Assembly: GCA_026225945.1 (NCBI GenBank)
Contig: JAMJFZ010001222.1
Coordinates: 696,501 to 760,500 of the forward strand
Direction of reading: 5' to 3'
Origin: Cricetomys ansorgei
Taxonomy: Eukaryota; Chordata; Mammalia; Rodentia; Nesomyidae
DNA length: 64,000 nucleotides
In this document: positions 45,780-58,315 of the stretch, in pieces
Numbering within the stretch: the stretch's first letter is position 1
Layout: each line of letters opens with the position of its first letter
Notes under the pieces: generated by a model
Seen by the model: the letters and a program-made list of their open reading frames with translations, nothing else
Databases searched by the model: none
Told to the model about the DNA's origin: nothing
Position numbers and translations under genes: made by a program

Positions 45780-47925
45780 ACAGCCTACCCCAGGACTTCA
45801 CTGATAGGAGGGAAGGCAGTGGCTGCCCTCAAGTGTACCCTCAATGGGAAAATCTCACACATGAGATAGTTAAACCCCAACCTACAGAAGCAGGCATTGG
45901 CTGTGGGTCTGAGCATGACCACAAGACAACATATGGCTGGCAGAGGACAACACTTTTTAGAAGGGGTGGTCTTGAAGGGACTGCAGACCTGCTTCTTGCC
46001 CTAGTAGACACTTACCTGTCCCTAATGTCTAGAGGAAGCGCTTCTATGAGTCTCACCTACGACAGGCACTTCTGAGCATTTGCGTGCCTACTAATTAGCA
46101 AATCGAAGTCACTCTGCCAGTTGACTTCTCTTTCTCCGCTGACCTCCTGAGACACCACCACCCATAGGAACCTTCCTGGGCTCGCAGCTCGGCCCACAGT
46201 TAGTCACTGATCTTCCAGGGCTCAGCACCCAGCCTCCAGTGCTTCACTTGCTTCCCTGAGCTGTCAATGGGAGTGTTGGCACTGCGTACTAAACTCTTAT
46301 CCTGGCTTGGCAACGGACCCGTTTTCCCACTGAAGCCTATGGTGTCACCCCACTCCAAGAATAAAGGTAAAAGAAGACTCAGTGCGGGAGGCTGCCATCA
46401 GTTTCTCTTGGTTCTTGGCTCTTCGCCAAAGTGGTGCCTGAAGCCAGCAGAGCATAGGGCCCGTGCAACAGACATGTCCCCTTCTTCAGGTGCTCCTGTG
46501 CTGAAGCCGATGACAGCCAGGAGTGCCATCAGCGCTGAGGGGAGAGGAGGAGGGGTCTGAAGCGAGTCTTAGGGGACACGAGCATGACTTGGGGAAATGT
46601 GCCTACATTCTCTTCTCTGTTCTCTTCAACTTGAGTTTTCATTACCCACAAATATCAGGGGTCAGGCATGCTAGCACATTTGATTAGCAATGTCCTTATA
46701 CTGTGTGTGGTATTTAAGTCATAACGTGACTTTGAAAAAAGAAAAGAACCTTTTCAAAACTGTTTCAGGGCCCATCATGGACTGAAGCGTTTCTGTCAGT
46801 CTTCACCTGCTTTGTGAAAGCAGGGGCCTGGGTGCCAAGCAGCTAACTGCTGTTGGACACAAGCCCACCGAGCCCAATCCCTCCTCTCAGAAGCTCTTGG
46901 CTCTCCCTGGCAAACCCTACACCTGGCAAGTCTCCTTAACAGCCACAGAGGGATGAAGGCTTGCCTGGGGTCCACTTCGAAGGGCCAGGACTTCCTCCAC
47001 TGCCCCGACTCCTGAGAGTCCCAGGGCCTCGAATTAAAACGCCCGCAGCAGACCTCCTGTTTCGTTGCTCAGGGATTGTGAAGCCTTGGCTCCACACAAA
47101 TAAACAAGACACTGCCTCAGCCTTTCTGTTCCGTTTCAATCTTATTGTCATATTTTTTAGCCCCATTCCCTGTCAGTCACTGACGGGAGTATCTGAAATG
47201 TGAGGTAAGCACTCTCTCTGGCTGGGCAAGGAGAAATCCTTGCGTCTCCCAAACTTGGTTTGCAGCCTGTTCTCGCAGTTTTCCTGGGCAAAGTCCTGGC
47301 AATGTCGCCCAAGATGGGGACTTGTTCCCTCTGACTGTAATTATCTTCCATTCCCGTTACTGTAAAATGAGTAGGTTGTTGCTATGGCTTTTTTATTCAG
47401 AGAGCAGTTCTATTATCTGTTTACTGAAATCCAACAACCCACAGTCTGAGAGAAAAATAAACACCAAGTTCACTCACCCATCATTTCCTAAATCACATTA
47501 CCCTAATTGCCTGATACCTGGAATTAAGTCTCCTTCTGTACATCGTGCTAGATTACTCCCTGTCCTCCTCGGGTCTGTCTGTCTGCCTGTCTGTCTGTGT
47601 CCTTACAAAGGATGTCATCACACGAAGGCAGAGCACAAGAGAATACCAGGGCACAGAAAGAGAATGTGGGAGGCGACGGAGGGCTTGGGGATGGGTGGGG
47701 AACAACCACCATCGTTTCTTCTTTTTTGTGTGCTCTGTGATATGCATGGAGAGTGTCTGCAGCAACCTATCGCTACACATGCGCTGGGGAAGGGTACCCA
47801 AGAGCGAATTATAATTAGGTGATTATAAGTAATAGACATATACTACTATGATGTAGTTGAGAACACAGTAAAGTACTTGGCAACCAGACATGAATAATGG
47901 AATCGGAGACTTGTGAGCAGTTCAG
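45780..47925. other. Intronic DNA, nothing recognised
   Basis: No young SINE lies in this 2.1 kb. A CTGT-type run (47575-47598) is the only simple repeat. Confidence 0.4.
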
Positions 47926-47931
47926 TAGGGC

Positions 47932-48110
47932 TGATGAGATGGCTTAGCAGGTAAAGGAGCTTGCCACCAAACCTGACGACCTGAGTTCGATCCCTGCAGC
48001 CCACCTGATGGAAAGAGCGAACTGACTCTTGAGGTCCTTGACCTGCACACACACACGCATGCCGTATATGTACACACACACTAAAATAAATGCTTTTAAA
48101 AAGATGCCAA
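47932..48110 (+). repeat. B3 SINE
   Basis: GCTGATGAGATGGCTTAGCA and CCTGACGACCTGAGTTCGAT are the classic B3 head; tail at CTAAAATAAATGC. Confidence 0.92.
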
Positions 48111-48171
48111 GTGACCAAGATACTATGATTTGCAAAATTCGTGTTGCAATTAAATTCCCAGTGCAACCACA

Positions 48172-48480
48172 TTAAAATGTGTGGCCCCTGGGGAGTGATG
48201 AAGTCATGAGGGATCTCCTCCCATGAATGGAACTAGCTCCACCATAAAAGGACTTAAGGTTGAAAGAGCCAGTGCCTGGTCTTCCATCCTGTCTTACATG
48301 CTGATACTGTGTATCTTTCCTGAAGGACCCAGAAACATGATGCCATCCTGGAAGCAGAGAACGTCCCAGACATCAGTCCTACTTGTGCTCTTATCTTAGA
48401 CTTCCCAACTCCAGATCCACGTGAAACAAACTTCTGTTATTTATAAGTTACGAGGTGCTTTGTTATCATACACCAACAGA
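48172..48480 (+). mobile_element. MLT1-type MaLR LTR
   Basis: GATGAAGTCATGAGGGATCT, CTTATCTTAGACTTCCCAAC and AACTTCTGTTATTTATAAGT follow the order of MLT1, an LTR shared by placental mammals. Confidence 0.7.
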
Positions 48481-48777
48481 GCAGGATGCTCAGATCTGGG
48501 TCTGAAAATGGCGTCATCAGTGCAGTGTGCAAAACTGACTAAAGGAAGAAGGAACCGGATGTGAAGTTCCATTGCTGTGGTCCCCTGAGGGTGCCACGAG
48601 GCCAGAGCCAGGGCAACGGGGAGAGGATGGGTACAGGGGGAGCAGGAAGCTCTCCAAAAGTAACATCAATAAGGTCTTTTTTCTCACTTGCCGCCATGGG
48701 GTGAGGAAAGTTCAGAATTCAGAACTGCTATCTCAGTTAGCTGAGGAGGGAGGCCGTGATACCTTTAATAGGGACGG

Positions 48778-49180
48778 TGTCGGGAACCATTTTGACAAGG
48801 AGCTGTTTTGAGACAAGGAGCTATTGACTTTGGGGAAACTGCTTGCAAAGCAGAACGTTTTGCAGATTTAGCAAGCTGGTCTATCTGCTCAGCGGGAGGA
48901 GGTGCCTCGGAGCCCGAGGCGAGGATCTGAGCGGTCTCTGACCTTGTCAAGGAGGACAATAAAATAACAACAGACTTCCTTAGTAAATATCAGCTACTGT
49001 TTACAAAACTTGTGTGTTTCGCCTCTGTGTCCTTTGAAGGGTATAAATATGCTGTGCTAAATAATGGCAGGGCTGCAGTACTCACCGTATGCCCTCCCGA
49101 ATCTATCTCGTCTCTGTCTTTTTTCTTAATCCTAGCTCCCCCTCTCAGGTACTGTCCAGCTTGCTGGAACGGGCACCGGC
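48778..49180 (+). mobile_element. ERV LTR (ERVK-like), different family
   Basis: It begins TGTCGGGAACCATTTTGAC, with AATAAAATAA at 48959-48968 and a TATA-like GGGTATAAATATG near 49039. The 3' border is near CTTGCTGGAACGGGCACC but not certain. The start resembles IAP-type LTRs. Confidence 0.6.
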
Positions 49181-49404
49181 AAGACAGAACAAAGGAGGGA
49201 GAGGCGTGGGAAAGGGCGAAGGCCGAGCCTGGGTTTGGAAATGTTAAGGCTAGGTTTTCTGTGGAACAAGTAAGCGAGAGTGTCCTTTAAAACAGTTGAT
49301 ATTCCAGCTCAGAGAGGGCCAGCCAAGCACGTAACTGCTCCCACTATGATCCCTCCCTCCCTATGCCTGCACTGATGCATCCAGAAAATACGGTGGCCCC
49401 ACTG

Positions 49405-49660
49405 TGTAGCAGTTCACTGCTGTGGTGGCTCAGCAAGGAAGACATACTTGACAGTGGAACCCTGAGCATCCCAGCTCAGGTGTTTTTACTGACCCAGAAC
49501 TCCTCAGGTGTTCTACTGATAGCATATGCAGATCATTAGCAATCAAACATCTCCCACATAAATCCAGCATTTGCAGACAGTACAAGACATAGGGAACCTC
49601 TCACCCAACAGTACACAAAACAATTATTTTATACATAACTAAAAATAGGCCTCTACAACA
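49405..49660 (-). mobile_element. ERV LTR, family A copy 4, shortened
   Basis: On the minus strand it starts TGTTGTAGAGGCC and ends CTGCTACA. It is about 75 bp shorter than the sister copies, with a deletion in the U5 side. Confidence 0.75.
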
Positions 49661-49664
49661 CCTC

Positions 49665-50875
49665 TCTGGCTCATGGGGTCAGTAGGGAAGGGACAGTTAG
49701 CCAGGGTTAGTCTTGGGGTGGAGGACAGATATCTGCCTCTGTCCTGAAGGGGGGTGTCACCAGCAGTAGATCCCAAAACCAAGGTTGCCCACACTCATTC
49801 TTACTATTGTCCTCTGCACATTGCTTGCCTCCCAAGACAGGGATCAGAATAAACTAGAAATCTCCGATCAAGACGTACGGTATGAAACACACTAGTGAGG
49901 CTTCCTCTCATGCTTGTACATGTAACTGAATAGCCTGCGCCAGCCGCACCACCCACCCGTGTGAGATGGAGACAGGTGTTGAAAGTCATGCTCTTTCAAA
50001 GCTCTCTGTGCTTGGTGCCACCTTACTCATCCTCAAATTAACTGGCTGCTGGCGACAGTGGCTTCGGTGTGGGATTCAGAAACACGGGATTTTGTTTCGA
50101 CCTGAGCTTTGTCGCTGACGCTCCAGCGAGTTGGATTAAAAGGAACTTTTAATCGGAAGGATCTCAGACTCGGGCAACGAAGCATCTTGGGGCTCTCCAG
50201 CAAGGCAACAGAATTGGAGGACTGAAAACCAGGTCAAAAGGGTGAAAGTTTGATTAGTAATTTTCACTCACCCAGAACTCTTACCACCATGACTCCCCTC
50301 CCAGTTGGTACTTGAGGAATCTGAGGGTACATCCTGACCAGGGTGTATCGTGTCCCACTAGCAGAGGTAGGACACTGGCCCTGACTCTGCAAGGGTGGCC
50401 TCTGGGGAGACAGACTGATGCTGTCAGAGCATCCTTTGCACTATGGAGGAGGTGGCAGTATTATGGGGAAGACGTAGGAGGCTCTTGCTTAAAGGAGATT
50501 TGAGTACGTGAAGACCTCCTTCTCTGCTGTGGGGGAGAGCTGGAGCCTTTATGGACCCATGGCTATCTGTGGCGATTATAGTAGGAAAAGGTATGAATGT
50601 TCAGGAAGTGCAGGTATTTGCTTAGGGGTGAGGCCATCAGGAGGCATGGTTACCACTGGTACTTACAGAGATGTAGATGAAAGCAGGTGGGTCTTAGGTA
50701 GCTCTGTCATTGGCCGGCATGCCCCTTCGATGTGCTGAGGCCCTAACTGGCAGTGTGACTATGGCTGGAAACAGGCTGCTTACAGAATTAAGTAAGGATC
50801 AGTGAGGTCATAGGGTGAGGAGGTCTCAAGCCAAAAAAACTGTTATTCAATTTTGCCTTTAACAGAAGAGAAGGT
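49665..50875. other. Intronic DNA, nothing recognised
   Basis: No repeat family was assigned. Confidence 0.4.
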
Positions 50876-51040
50876 AGCTGGGTGGTGGTGGTGCATGCCT
50901 TTAATCCCAGCACTCGAAGGCAGAGATAGGTGGGGTTCTCTGTGAGTTCGAGGTCAGCCTGGTCTATAAAGCGAGTTCCAGGACAACCAGGCTGTTACAC
51001 AGGAAAACCCTGTCTCAAAAAAAAAAGTAAATAAATAAAA
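50876..51040 (+). repeat. B1 SINE
   Basis: TGGTGCATGCCTTTAATCCC and GTGAGTTCGAGGTCAGCCTG; A-rich tail to 51045. Confidence 0.95.
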
Positions 51041-51049
51041 AAAGAAGGA

Positions 51050-51270
51050 AGGTTGGAGAAATGGCTCAGCATTAAGAGCACTTTTTGCTCTTGCAGAGGA
51101 CCCAGGTTCAATTCCAAGCACCCACATGGTGGCTCACAGCCATGCATTCATAATTCCATTTCTGGGATACCTAAAGCTCTCTTCTGGCTTCCTCAGGCAC
51201 CAGGCACGCGTGGTGCACATATATGCATGCAGGCAAAACGTGTACACATAAAAAATGCATAACTATTTTT
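51050..51270 (+). repeat. B2 SINE
   Basis: GGTTGGAGAAATGGCTCAGC, AGAGGACCCAGGTTCAATTC and CTCTTCTGGCTTCCTCAGGC; it lies right after the B1 tail. Confidence 0.93.
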
Positions 51271-51284
51271 GTAAAGAAGGCGAG

Positions 51285-51450
51285 AAAATAGATACTAGGG
51301 ACACACCACAGAGAAGAGGCCACGGGAGCACACGGCAAGAAATGACCTTGGCGGGCCAAGGAAAGAGGGCACCCAGCCCCTCTCACACCTTGATCTTGGG
51401 CTTCCAGCCCCCAGAACGGAGAGGAGATAAACTTCTGTGTCTTAGCTCCG
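51285..51450 (+). mobile_element. MaLR-type LTR fragment, ancient
   Basis: GAAGAGGCCACGGGAGCACA and CACACCTTGATCTTGGGCTT with CCAGAACGGAGAGGAGATAAAC follow a mammal-wide LTR 3' half. Confidence 0.6.
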
Positions 51451-51599
51451 TAGGCTAGCCCTAGCCAACTTGTAAAGTTGGAATTCTTTCTTTCCTAAGC
51501 CACGAGACAGGTCACCACTGTTTCCATCAGCCCTGTAAGTACATCCTCGAAACACCACAATGTGTCTTGTGAACCCGCTTGTTTCCTTACTGCTTTTGT

Positions 51600-51712
51600 T
51601 TGGTTTTTAGACAAGGTCTCATCCTCTAGCCCAGGCTGGCTGTAACTCGCGGCAAGTCTGTGTCCGCCTGCTAAGTGCTGAGATGACAGGCATGACTCCA
51701 TGCCCCCCTGTT
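51600..51712 (-). repeat. B1 SINE, diverged
   Basis: GACAAGGTCTCATCCTCTAG and TAAGTGCTGAGATGACAGGC mark a reverse B1. Confidence 0.75.
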
Positions 51713-51714
51713 TT

Positions 51715-52505
51715 GTGCCTCGTCCACTGTGCTCCTTGACACTCGCCCACCTCTTTCTGCACCCACCCCTGCCTATAGCATCTCTTCTTGTTGCTGGAGG
51801 TGGGAGCTTCCTCACCATCTCAGGTAGCTGGAGATGTTGGGAGAGCAATTACTGCACGCACAAATTTATAGCACGTTGGTGAAGCTGGGGCTTCCCTGAG
51901 TGGCCTACTTTGCAGGCACCAGCCTGAAGAAGCACGCATGTCTTCTTCCACACCACCAGGGCTTCTATCCTTTTGGCTCTGTCATGTCATTCTAGTCAAG
52001 AGGCCAGAGGAACAACTGCTGACTTGAAGACATTACACGGCTTCTACAGTTAGTCAGACACACGAACTCACAGAGAGGAGGTTGGCCGACTGAAACTATG
52101 GTGTCACACAGCATCATCCAGACAGAGGCCAGAGAGGGACAGGAAAATGCCCAGGTTCCTCCGTGGCTGGGGCTGAGGCCTGCCACAGCTCCTGCGGTGT
52201 CCAGTCTTAGACATCACAGCTGACTAGCTGACAGTTTTCGTCATGTCACCAAATGAGCCAGACTTAGGGTTGGCCACAGTGGCCCAACACTGTCAATGTT
52301 TCTGTGGGAGTTCATGGTAGGTTTAACATCTGAAATCAGCGCATTGGAGAGAGCAGATCGCCTTTCTAGTATGGCAGGTCCTATCTAATCTACCTGAGGC
52401 CTAAAGGATAAAAATGTTGGCCTTCCACTGAGCCCAGGGACCCCACCTGCCTGCTGCCTCACTGAGGCTATGATTACTTTCTCATAGCCTTCATCTCACT
52501 GAAGT
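51715..52505. other. Intronic DNA, nothing recognised
   Basis: No family was assigned. Confidence 0.4.
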
Positions 52506-52508
52506 TTG

Positions 52509-52604
52509 TTCTCCTCCTCCTCCCCCTCCTTCTCTTCCCCCTCCTCTTCTTCCCCCTCCTCCTCGTCCTTTGCCTCCTCTTCCCCCTCCTCCTCTTCCTC
52601 CTCT

Positions 52605-52636
<32 letters not shown>

Positions 52637-52725
52637 TTCCTCCTCTTCCTCCTCCTCCCTCTTCTCCTCTTCCTCCTCCTCCTCCTTCTCCTCTTCCCCC
52701 TCCTCCCCCTCCTCCTCTTCTTCTT
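52509..52725. repeat. 217-bp pyrimidine tract (TCC/TTC)n
   Basis: An almost pure TCC/TTC run, broken by one or two purines near 52565-52572. It sits at the tail of the minus-strand B3 that follows. Confidence 0.97.
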
Positions 52726-52956
52726 GAGATTTTGTTTTTATTTTATGTATGTGTGTGTGTATTTACGTGTGAGTGTTGTGCCTGCGTACAGGTGACTGCT
52801 TCACATTCATGCAGTGCTTGCAGAGGCCAAAAGAGGGCGCCAGATTCCCTGGAACTGGAGTTACCGACAGTTGAAAGATAAAGCGTGAGTGCTGGGAGCT
52901 GAACCTCTGGGGAGCAGCAAGTGCTCTTAACTGCTGACCCATCACTCCAGCACAGG
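52726..52956 (-). repeat. B3 SINE
   Basis: The reverse B3 head TGACCCATCACTCCAGCACA and the CTTGCAGAGGCCAAAAGAGG block are both visible. Confidence 0.88.
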
Positions 52957-53174
52957 TCAGTTCTTACTGCTCTCAAGCCTCCTGCCACGTGCACTAGGAT
53001 TGTGTGGTTAATTCACCTAAATATCCAGTTTAGCAACTGCAAATCCTGAACCACCCAGTCTCAGTTGTCACATGAGCCGGTTCCTCAGACCAGCTCTCCT
53101 TACACTTACACACGTGCACACAAGCCTGATACTGACTGGTTCTGCTTCTTTGGAAATGTATCCCCTGTATCACT

Positions 53175-53325
53175 ATTTTTTTTTTTTTTTTTTTGGAAAG
53201 AGGGATCTCTCTATGCAGCCCTGTCTGGTCTGGAGCTTGCTTGCTGTGTAGACCAGGCTAGCCTCAAACTTAGAGATCCAGCTGCCTTTGCCTCATGAGT
53301 GCTGGGCTTAAAGATATGGACAACC
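53175..53325 (-). repeat. B1 SINE
   Basis: The T-run (53177-53195) is the reverse A-tail, followed by CCTCAAACTTAGAGATCCAG and GAGTGCTGGGCTTAAAGATA. Confidence 0.85.
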
Positions 53326-53329
53326 ATAC

Positions 53330-54560
53330 ACATTCTATATCACAGTTTTAGTATTTGCTAAATTATATATGTTCTACTTAAATAAGTACTTTTTAGGAAA
53401 CATTTGTCAAAAGCTTTACTAAGTAAGTAGCTTTTTTCCCTAGCTTTGGAAGCCCAAGTTTATTTTCCCATTCTGCCACTGTTTCCTCCTTTTTCTTTGC
53501 TTTAACTTATTCGTATATCAAACATCTGAATGCAGAACCATTTGAACAAACAATTCACTGAACACGATTTCTACAGCAAGTAAAATTATCAGAGTGATCG
53601 ATCAGAAAACAGTGTGCAGAGTTACATTGAGATTCAGATAAGCATCAATGGCTTCTTAAGTACACACGTGTCCCAAATACTACACAGGACATCTTACACT
53701 TAATAACAAAATAGTTTTCTTAATTTGTAAGAGATCAAGCTTAACCAAGCATCCTAGATTTGGGGGCAAAGGTTTATTTTTATTTTTTCTATTTTAAATT
53801 TAGTTGTCTTTGGTTTTTTTTTGCTTGTTTGTTTGTTTGTTTTACCTTTTTAAATGTGAGTTCTTGAATGCCTAGACTCAACCACCCTTCCACTTCTTGA
53901 GTAGCTGGGGCCATAGACATGTACCACCATACTCAGCTAAAATAAATAGATTTCTAATAAAACTTAGTCACACTTATAAATTCACATGGCATATTTAGTG
54001 TTAAAAATGTAAATATAAGGGGTATGAGCTGTAGTAGCTTGATCGTGCCCCAGTGGGTGGCCTCACACTCGTGCGTGCGTGTGGGCAGGACTAATTGCAT
54101 TCAGGAGTTAGGACATGAGGCTGAGAGGAAGATGGGGGGGCAGCAGAGGTGGGCAGGGGTGCATTTGATCAAATACATTGTACACATGCATGAAGTCCTC
54201 AAATAAAAATATTGTATGCAAATAAACACATTAAGCAAATGAAATGCATATTCATTAGTTTCCTCTCTGAAGACGCATACTCCTGATGGTAGCTGTCTGT
54301 CTGGTTACAGGATGAGCATGGAGCAAAGCATTTGTCTCTCATTTCAGGCTGCACCTGGTGGAGACCCAGTGTTTATAGTGAGTCATGCCTCCCTTCTGAG
54401 GTGCTGAGACCCTTTTTCCTCAGGCATAGAAACAATGCCAGGAGGAGGTATGTCCTGTGTATATCACTGTGTCCTGATGCTCTGTTGCTGCATTAAGAAC
54501 TTTGTGGCTTGTGGTAGGTCAGGAATTGAGGCAAAATTCAGGGAGGTTTCAAATATTTTA
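53330..54560. other. AT-rich intronic DNA with an old B1-like patch
   Basis: The patch at 53855-53945 (GAGTAGCTGGGGCCATAGAC) is an old reverse B1-like element. The rest is AT-rich and unassigned. Confidence 0.45.
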
Positions 54561-54561
54561 A

Positions 54562-54735
54562 GATTTAATTTTTTTCATTTTGAGTGTATAGGGTTTTGCC
54601 TGCATGTATGTGCACCACGTGCATGCCTGGTTTCTGAGGACAGAAGAGGGCATCGGATCCCTAGAACTGGAGTTATAGGTGGTGTGAGCTGCCATGTGGG
54701 CACTGGGAACCGAATCAAGTCCTGGCAAGAGTAGC
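54562..54735 (-). repeat. B2/B3 SINE, truncated
   Basis: CAGAAGAGGGCATCGGATCC and CTAGAACTGGAGTTATAGGT are the reverse of the B2/B3 3' half; the tRNA-like head is damaged. Confidence 0.75.
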
Positions 54736-55017
54736 AGGGCTCGTAATCAGATATCTAAGGAGGTGAGAGAGAGGAACAGCAGTGGAGAGCTGCTTGGTCC
54801 ACAGCTGCTCTGCGTGGTGGGAGATGGGCTGCTGGCAGTGAGTTCAGCATGTTTATTGCAGCAATGGTGGAGTCACAAGGAGCTCAGGGAGCAGACAAGC
54901 CAGTGTCCCGAGCTAGGCGGAGCAGCATTGCATGACAAAGCACTATCTCGCTGTGTACAAAGAAACTCTTCTTTTTCTTTTCTTTTCTTTCTTTCTTTTG
55001 CTGTTGTTGTTTGTTTG

Positions 55018-55165
55018 TTTGTCTGTTTTCAAGACAGTGTTTCTCTGTTGTAACTCTGGCTGTCCTGGAACTCACTGTAGACCAGGTTAGCCTCGAACTC
55101 ACAGAGATCTGCCTGCCACTGCCTCTGCCTCCTTAAAGGCGTAGGCCATCACCACTTGACGAAAA
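55018..55165 (-). repeat. B1 SINE
   Basis: CAAGACAGTGTTTCTCTGTT and GCCTCGAACTCACAGAGATC mark a well-preserved reverse B1; a CTTT-rich tail precedes it. Confidence 0.95.
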
Positions 55166-55169
55166 ACTC

Positions 55170-57628
55170 AGTTTTGAACTTAAGAATTACTTCCACTTGG
55201 ATATGAACACAATATGCACCCTAGTCTGTTTTCTGTTCCACAACAAAACCTCTGAAGCTAGTACTTTATAAAGAAAATAAAAGGCTTATTTGCTTCCAGG
55301 TTTGAAGCCTGAAGACATGAGATTGGGTAGTCTGATCAGAGAACACCCCACCCCCACCCCGTGAAGGAGCACCACCTTGTGGCAGCTGGCATCCTGATAG
55401 AATTGTGCGCGGAGGAAGAAAGAGATCCAGTACAAAGACAGGAAGCCAGAGATGCTCAGATTGCCAAGCTTTCTATTTTCACAATTTGCTCTCTTAGGAA
55501 CTAACCGTGGTCCCCACAAACCACTCTAGTCCCTTCTAAGGGCAGTCCTCCCAGGGTCCTCACTTCTAAATGGTTCTATCCTCCTCTGCCCAGCTCCAGC
55601 CATGAACCTGGGGGTGGCGGGCGGAGGGAACACATACTCAAGCCCCACCCAGACCTTACCAGTGTGTTTTCTTTCTAGGAATGTAACTGGTGCTCAGATT
55701 GAAGGCAGGCTGCTCTTAATTGCAAGAATTGCAAGAATAGTTTACCATTTCAGAAAAACGATAGCAGCGGCAGCAAATAGCAGCAGCTCGTGTTAGCTGC
55801 TGTAGTCTACACTGGGCTGCTGGGAGCAGGTGTCAATTCCTGCATTAATCCCTCTCTGTGCTTCGGTTATGAGCACATACTAACCTTCCTAGGATTGTGG
55901 GTGTGGACAGGTTATATTCTTTCACTTCAGGGTTGTAGCCAGGGTAGTAAAAGTATTTGTAATAAAAGGGAGGTGTGGAGGCTCACACCGCTTTAGAAAC
56001 TTTTCTGTGCCCCACGCTGCCCTTGCAAGCTGGACGCAGCAAGTGCGAACCTCTTGGAGGCAGGCGGGATCTCGGAGGAAGCGGATCTGGAACAGCCAGG
56101 GCTGGCTGAGCGGGGCGGGGGCATGAGAGAGCTCTTTCTTCTCAGCCCTTGGAAGTGAAATGCCCACTGCTCAGACTGGAGGAGGCAGCAGATTGCACAC
56201 AGCCATGAGGCCCTCGGCAAGCTATTTAATGGAAGCCTCGGTGTCCCCTTCTGAGTGACAGATACAAACGGACCCTTAATTGGACCTGACAAGGTGTGTG
56301 CGTGCAGCTTGGGTCAACTTGTTACTGTTTGCATAGCACTTAGCACTTGCTGAACCCTTTTCAGTGTTCTGCTTGATTTAAACTGGCTTGGCAGTGAGGA
56401 GTAATAACATCCCTCACAAGGAAAAGAAGTTCTAGAATTTTCCAGGATGCCCCAGTACCGGCCCAGGTCACACTCATAGGCAGACAACTGGCTTTTTGGA
56501 ACTAGCAGCTGTGCAGCTCTGTCCTGTGCAGTTCTGAAGATAAACGTGAGCCCTCAAAAGAAAGAGAAGTTTCTGGAAAAGGAAGCTGGGGAAATATTGG
56601 AGGAAAACACGCCCTTCTTAGAACTGGAGAGTCCTGGCACGGAAAGGCAGAGCCTGCGCCCTGGTCTGGGACCATCTGGGTGTCTGGAGTTTGCCTGGGG
56701 ACAATGGATCGGGTTATAGGTTCTTGCTTTTAACTCTTCCGATGCCTAATGTTTTCCCCTCAAGTACATTGTTTTGTTTGCTATTTTTAGCCTTCCAGCT
56801 TCTAAAACAGAGTGAGCTGGCTTGAAAATGGGGGCTTACTTCAGCCTGTGGTCCCCATACAAATTCTTCTTACCCCCATCCGTTATCTGTGTTCAGGGAG
56901 AAAAAGAAACCCTGGGGGTGGCTGCATAAAGCATCAATCAGAAACCTCAGCCTGAGTCAGGCCTGGGTTTACAGACCTGGGTCCAGGGAATCACATATGG
57001 CCCACTGCTAAAATCAACCAGGGACAGCTGGGTCTCTGGTCTTATGGAAATATTTTTCTTTCCAGAATTGAAAATGCTTTCAAATACAGTTATAAAGATG
57101 ACCTGACCTGTGCCCAGAAATAGCTATTACGTATTTGAAATTATCGTACTTCTAATTTGTTTTCTCACTCTCCAGGCCTCAAACCAGGTAGTAGGAATTC
57201 AAGTTCCTAACATTTGACCTGAAGAGACTTTTGGAGCCTGCTAGGGATGTACAGGACGCAGACCTCTCTGAATGAACCTTTCCTCACTCTGCTCTCAGAG
57301 AGCTCTCCTTCTACCCTTTACTGGGCCTGTGCCAAATGACTTCCACATAAAAGGGAGAGCAAGCAGCAAAAGGAACTCCCTCTGTGCCACTGCTGCCACC
57401 AACAGACATGCTCTCTACACATCTCAGTCCAAATTGAGTTTCTCACTTCTCATCCCTGAGGAGAATTTATCCTTATTTTGCTCTCATTAAAGCAACAGAC
57501 GCTTGTGCGGCTTCTCACTTGGGAACCAATTAACTATATCCACACCAAACCCCACACTACTGTTTGATTGTTTCATTTATGTAATGTATTTAATGTTTAT
57601 TATGTAATGAATACTCCAAACAAAAGCT
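55170..57628. other. Repeat-poor intronic DNA
   Basis: About 2.4 kb with no young SINE. It holds an AP-1-like TGAGTCA at 56953-56959 and a decayed MIR-like patch near 56390-56490. No exon was recognised. Confidence 0.45.
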
Positions 57629-57629
57629 A

Positions 57630-57778
57630 GTTTGGTGTGGTGGCACATGCCTTTAACGCCAGCACTTGGGAGGCAGAGAAGGGCAGAGCTCTATGAGTTC
57701 AAGGCCAGCCTGATCTACATAGCAAATTCCAGGCCAGCCAAGGCTACATAGTGAGATTTTGTGTCCAAAACATTAACA
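57630..57778 (+). repeat. B1 SINE
   Basis: GTGGCACATGCCTTTAACGC and TGAGTTCAAGGCCAGCCTGA mark a B1. Confidence 0.93.
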
Positions 57779-58315
57779 ACACACACACAAAACACCAAAC
57801 AGACAAACCAGAGCTACATCTTCACACTGTGAGTGATGACTGAAACATTGGGGTTTTACCCCATTCTTTCTATGCTCATCTATAATCTACACACCAAAAG
57901 TTGCATGGCCTTTCACTTGGTGCTTTCCTGCAAATCAGACAGTAGAAGAGATGCACTCAAGTAGACTCCAGCATATTTTGGCACCAGAAATTTCTAATGG
58001 AAGGGGTGAGGCTCCAGCAGCCATTGGATGGACCCTAAATCTCAAGGCAAGTTCCTGCATGGGTCACAATAGAGATAGCAGGAGCCAGGCCCAGGATCAC
58101 AGGCTGGAAAGCGTGCTTTACTGTCAGTACACCCGATGCCCTGTGCAATAATTTCATTCATTATCTTTGGAATAAGCTGCATCCCTTCATAGCTGATGGT
58201 CTGATGGAGCTGTAACATCACCAAGACTTCCCAACAAAAAAGGCAGCTGAGCCTAGGGAGCCTAGGGTAGGAAGTCACCCTCTTTTTATGGAAAGCCAGA
58301 AAGGAGGGTGAGCCT

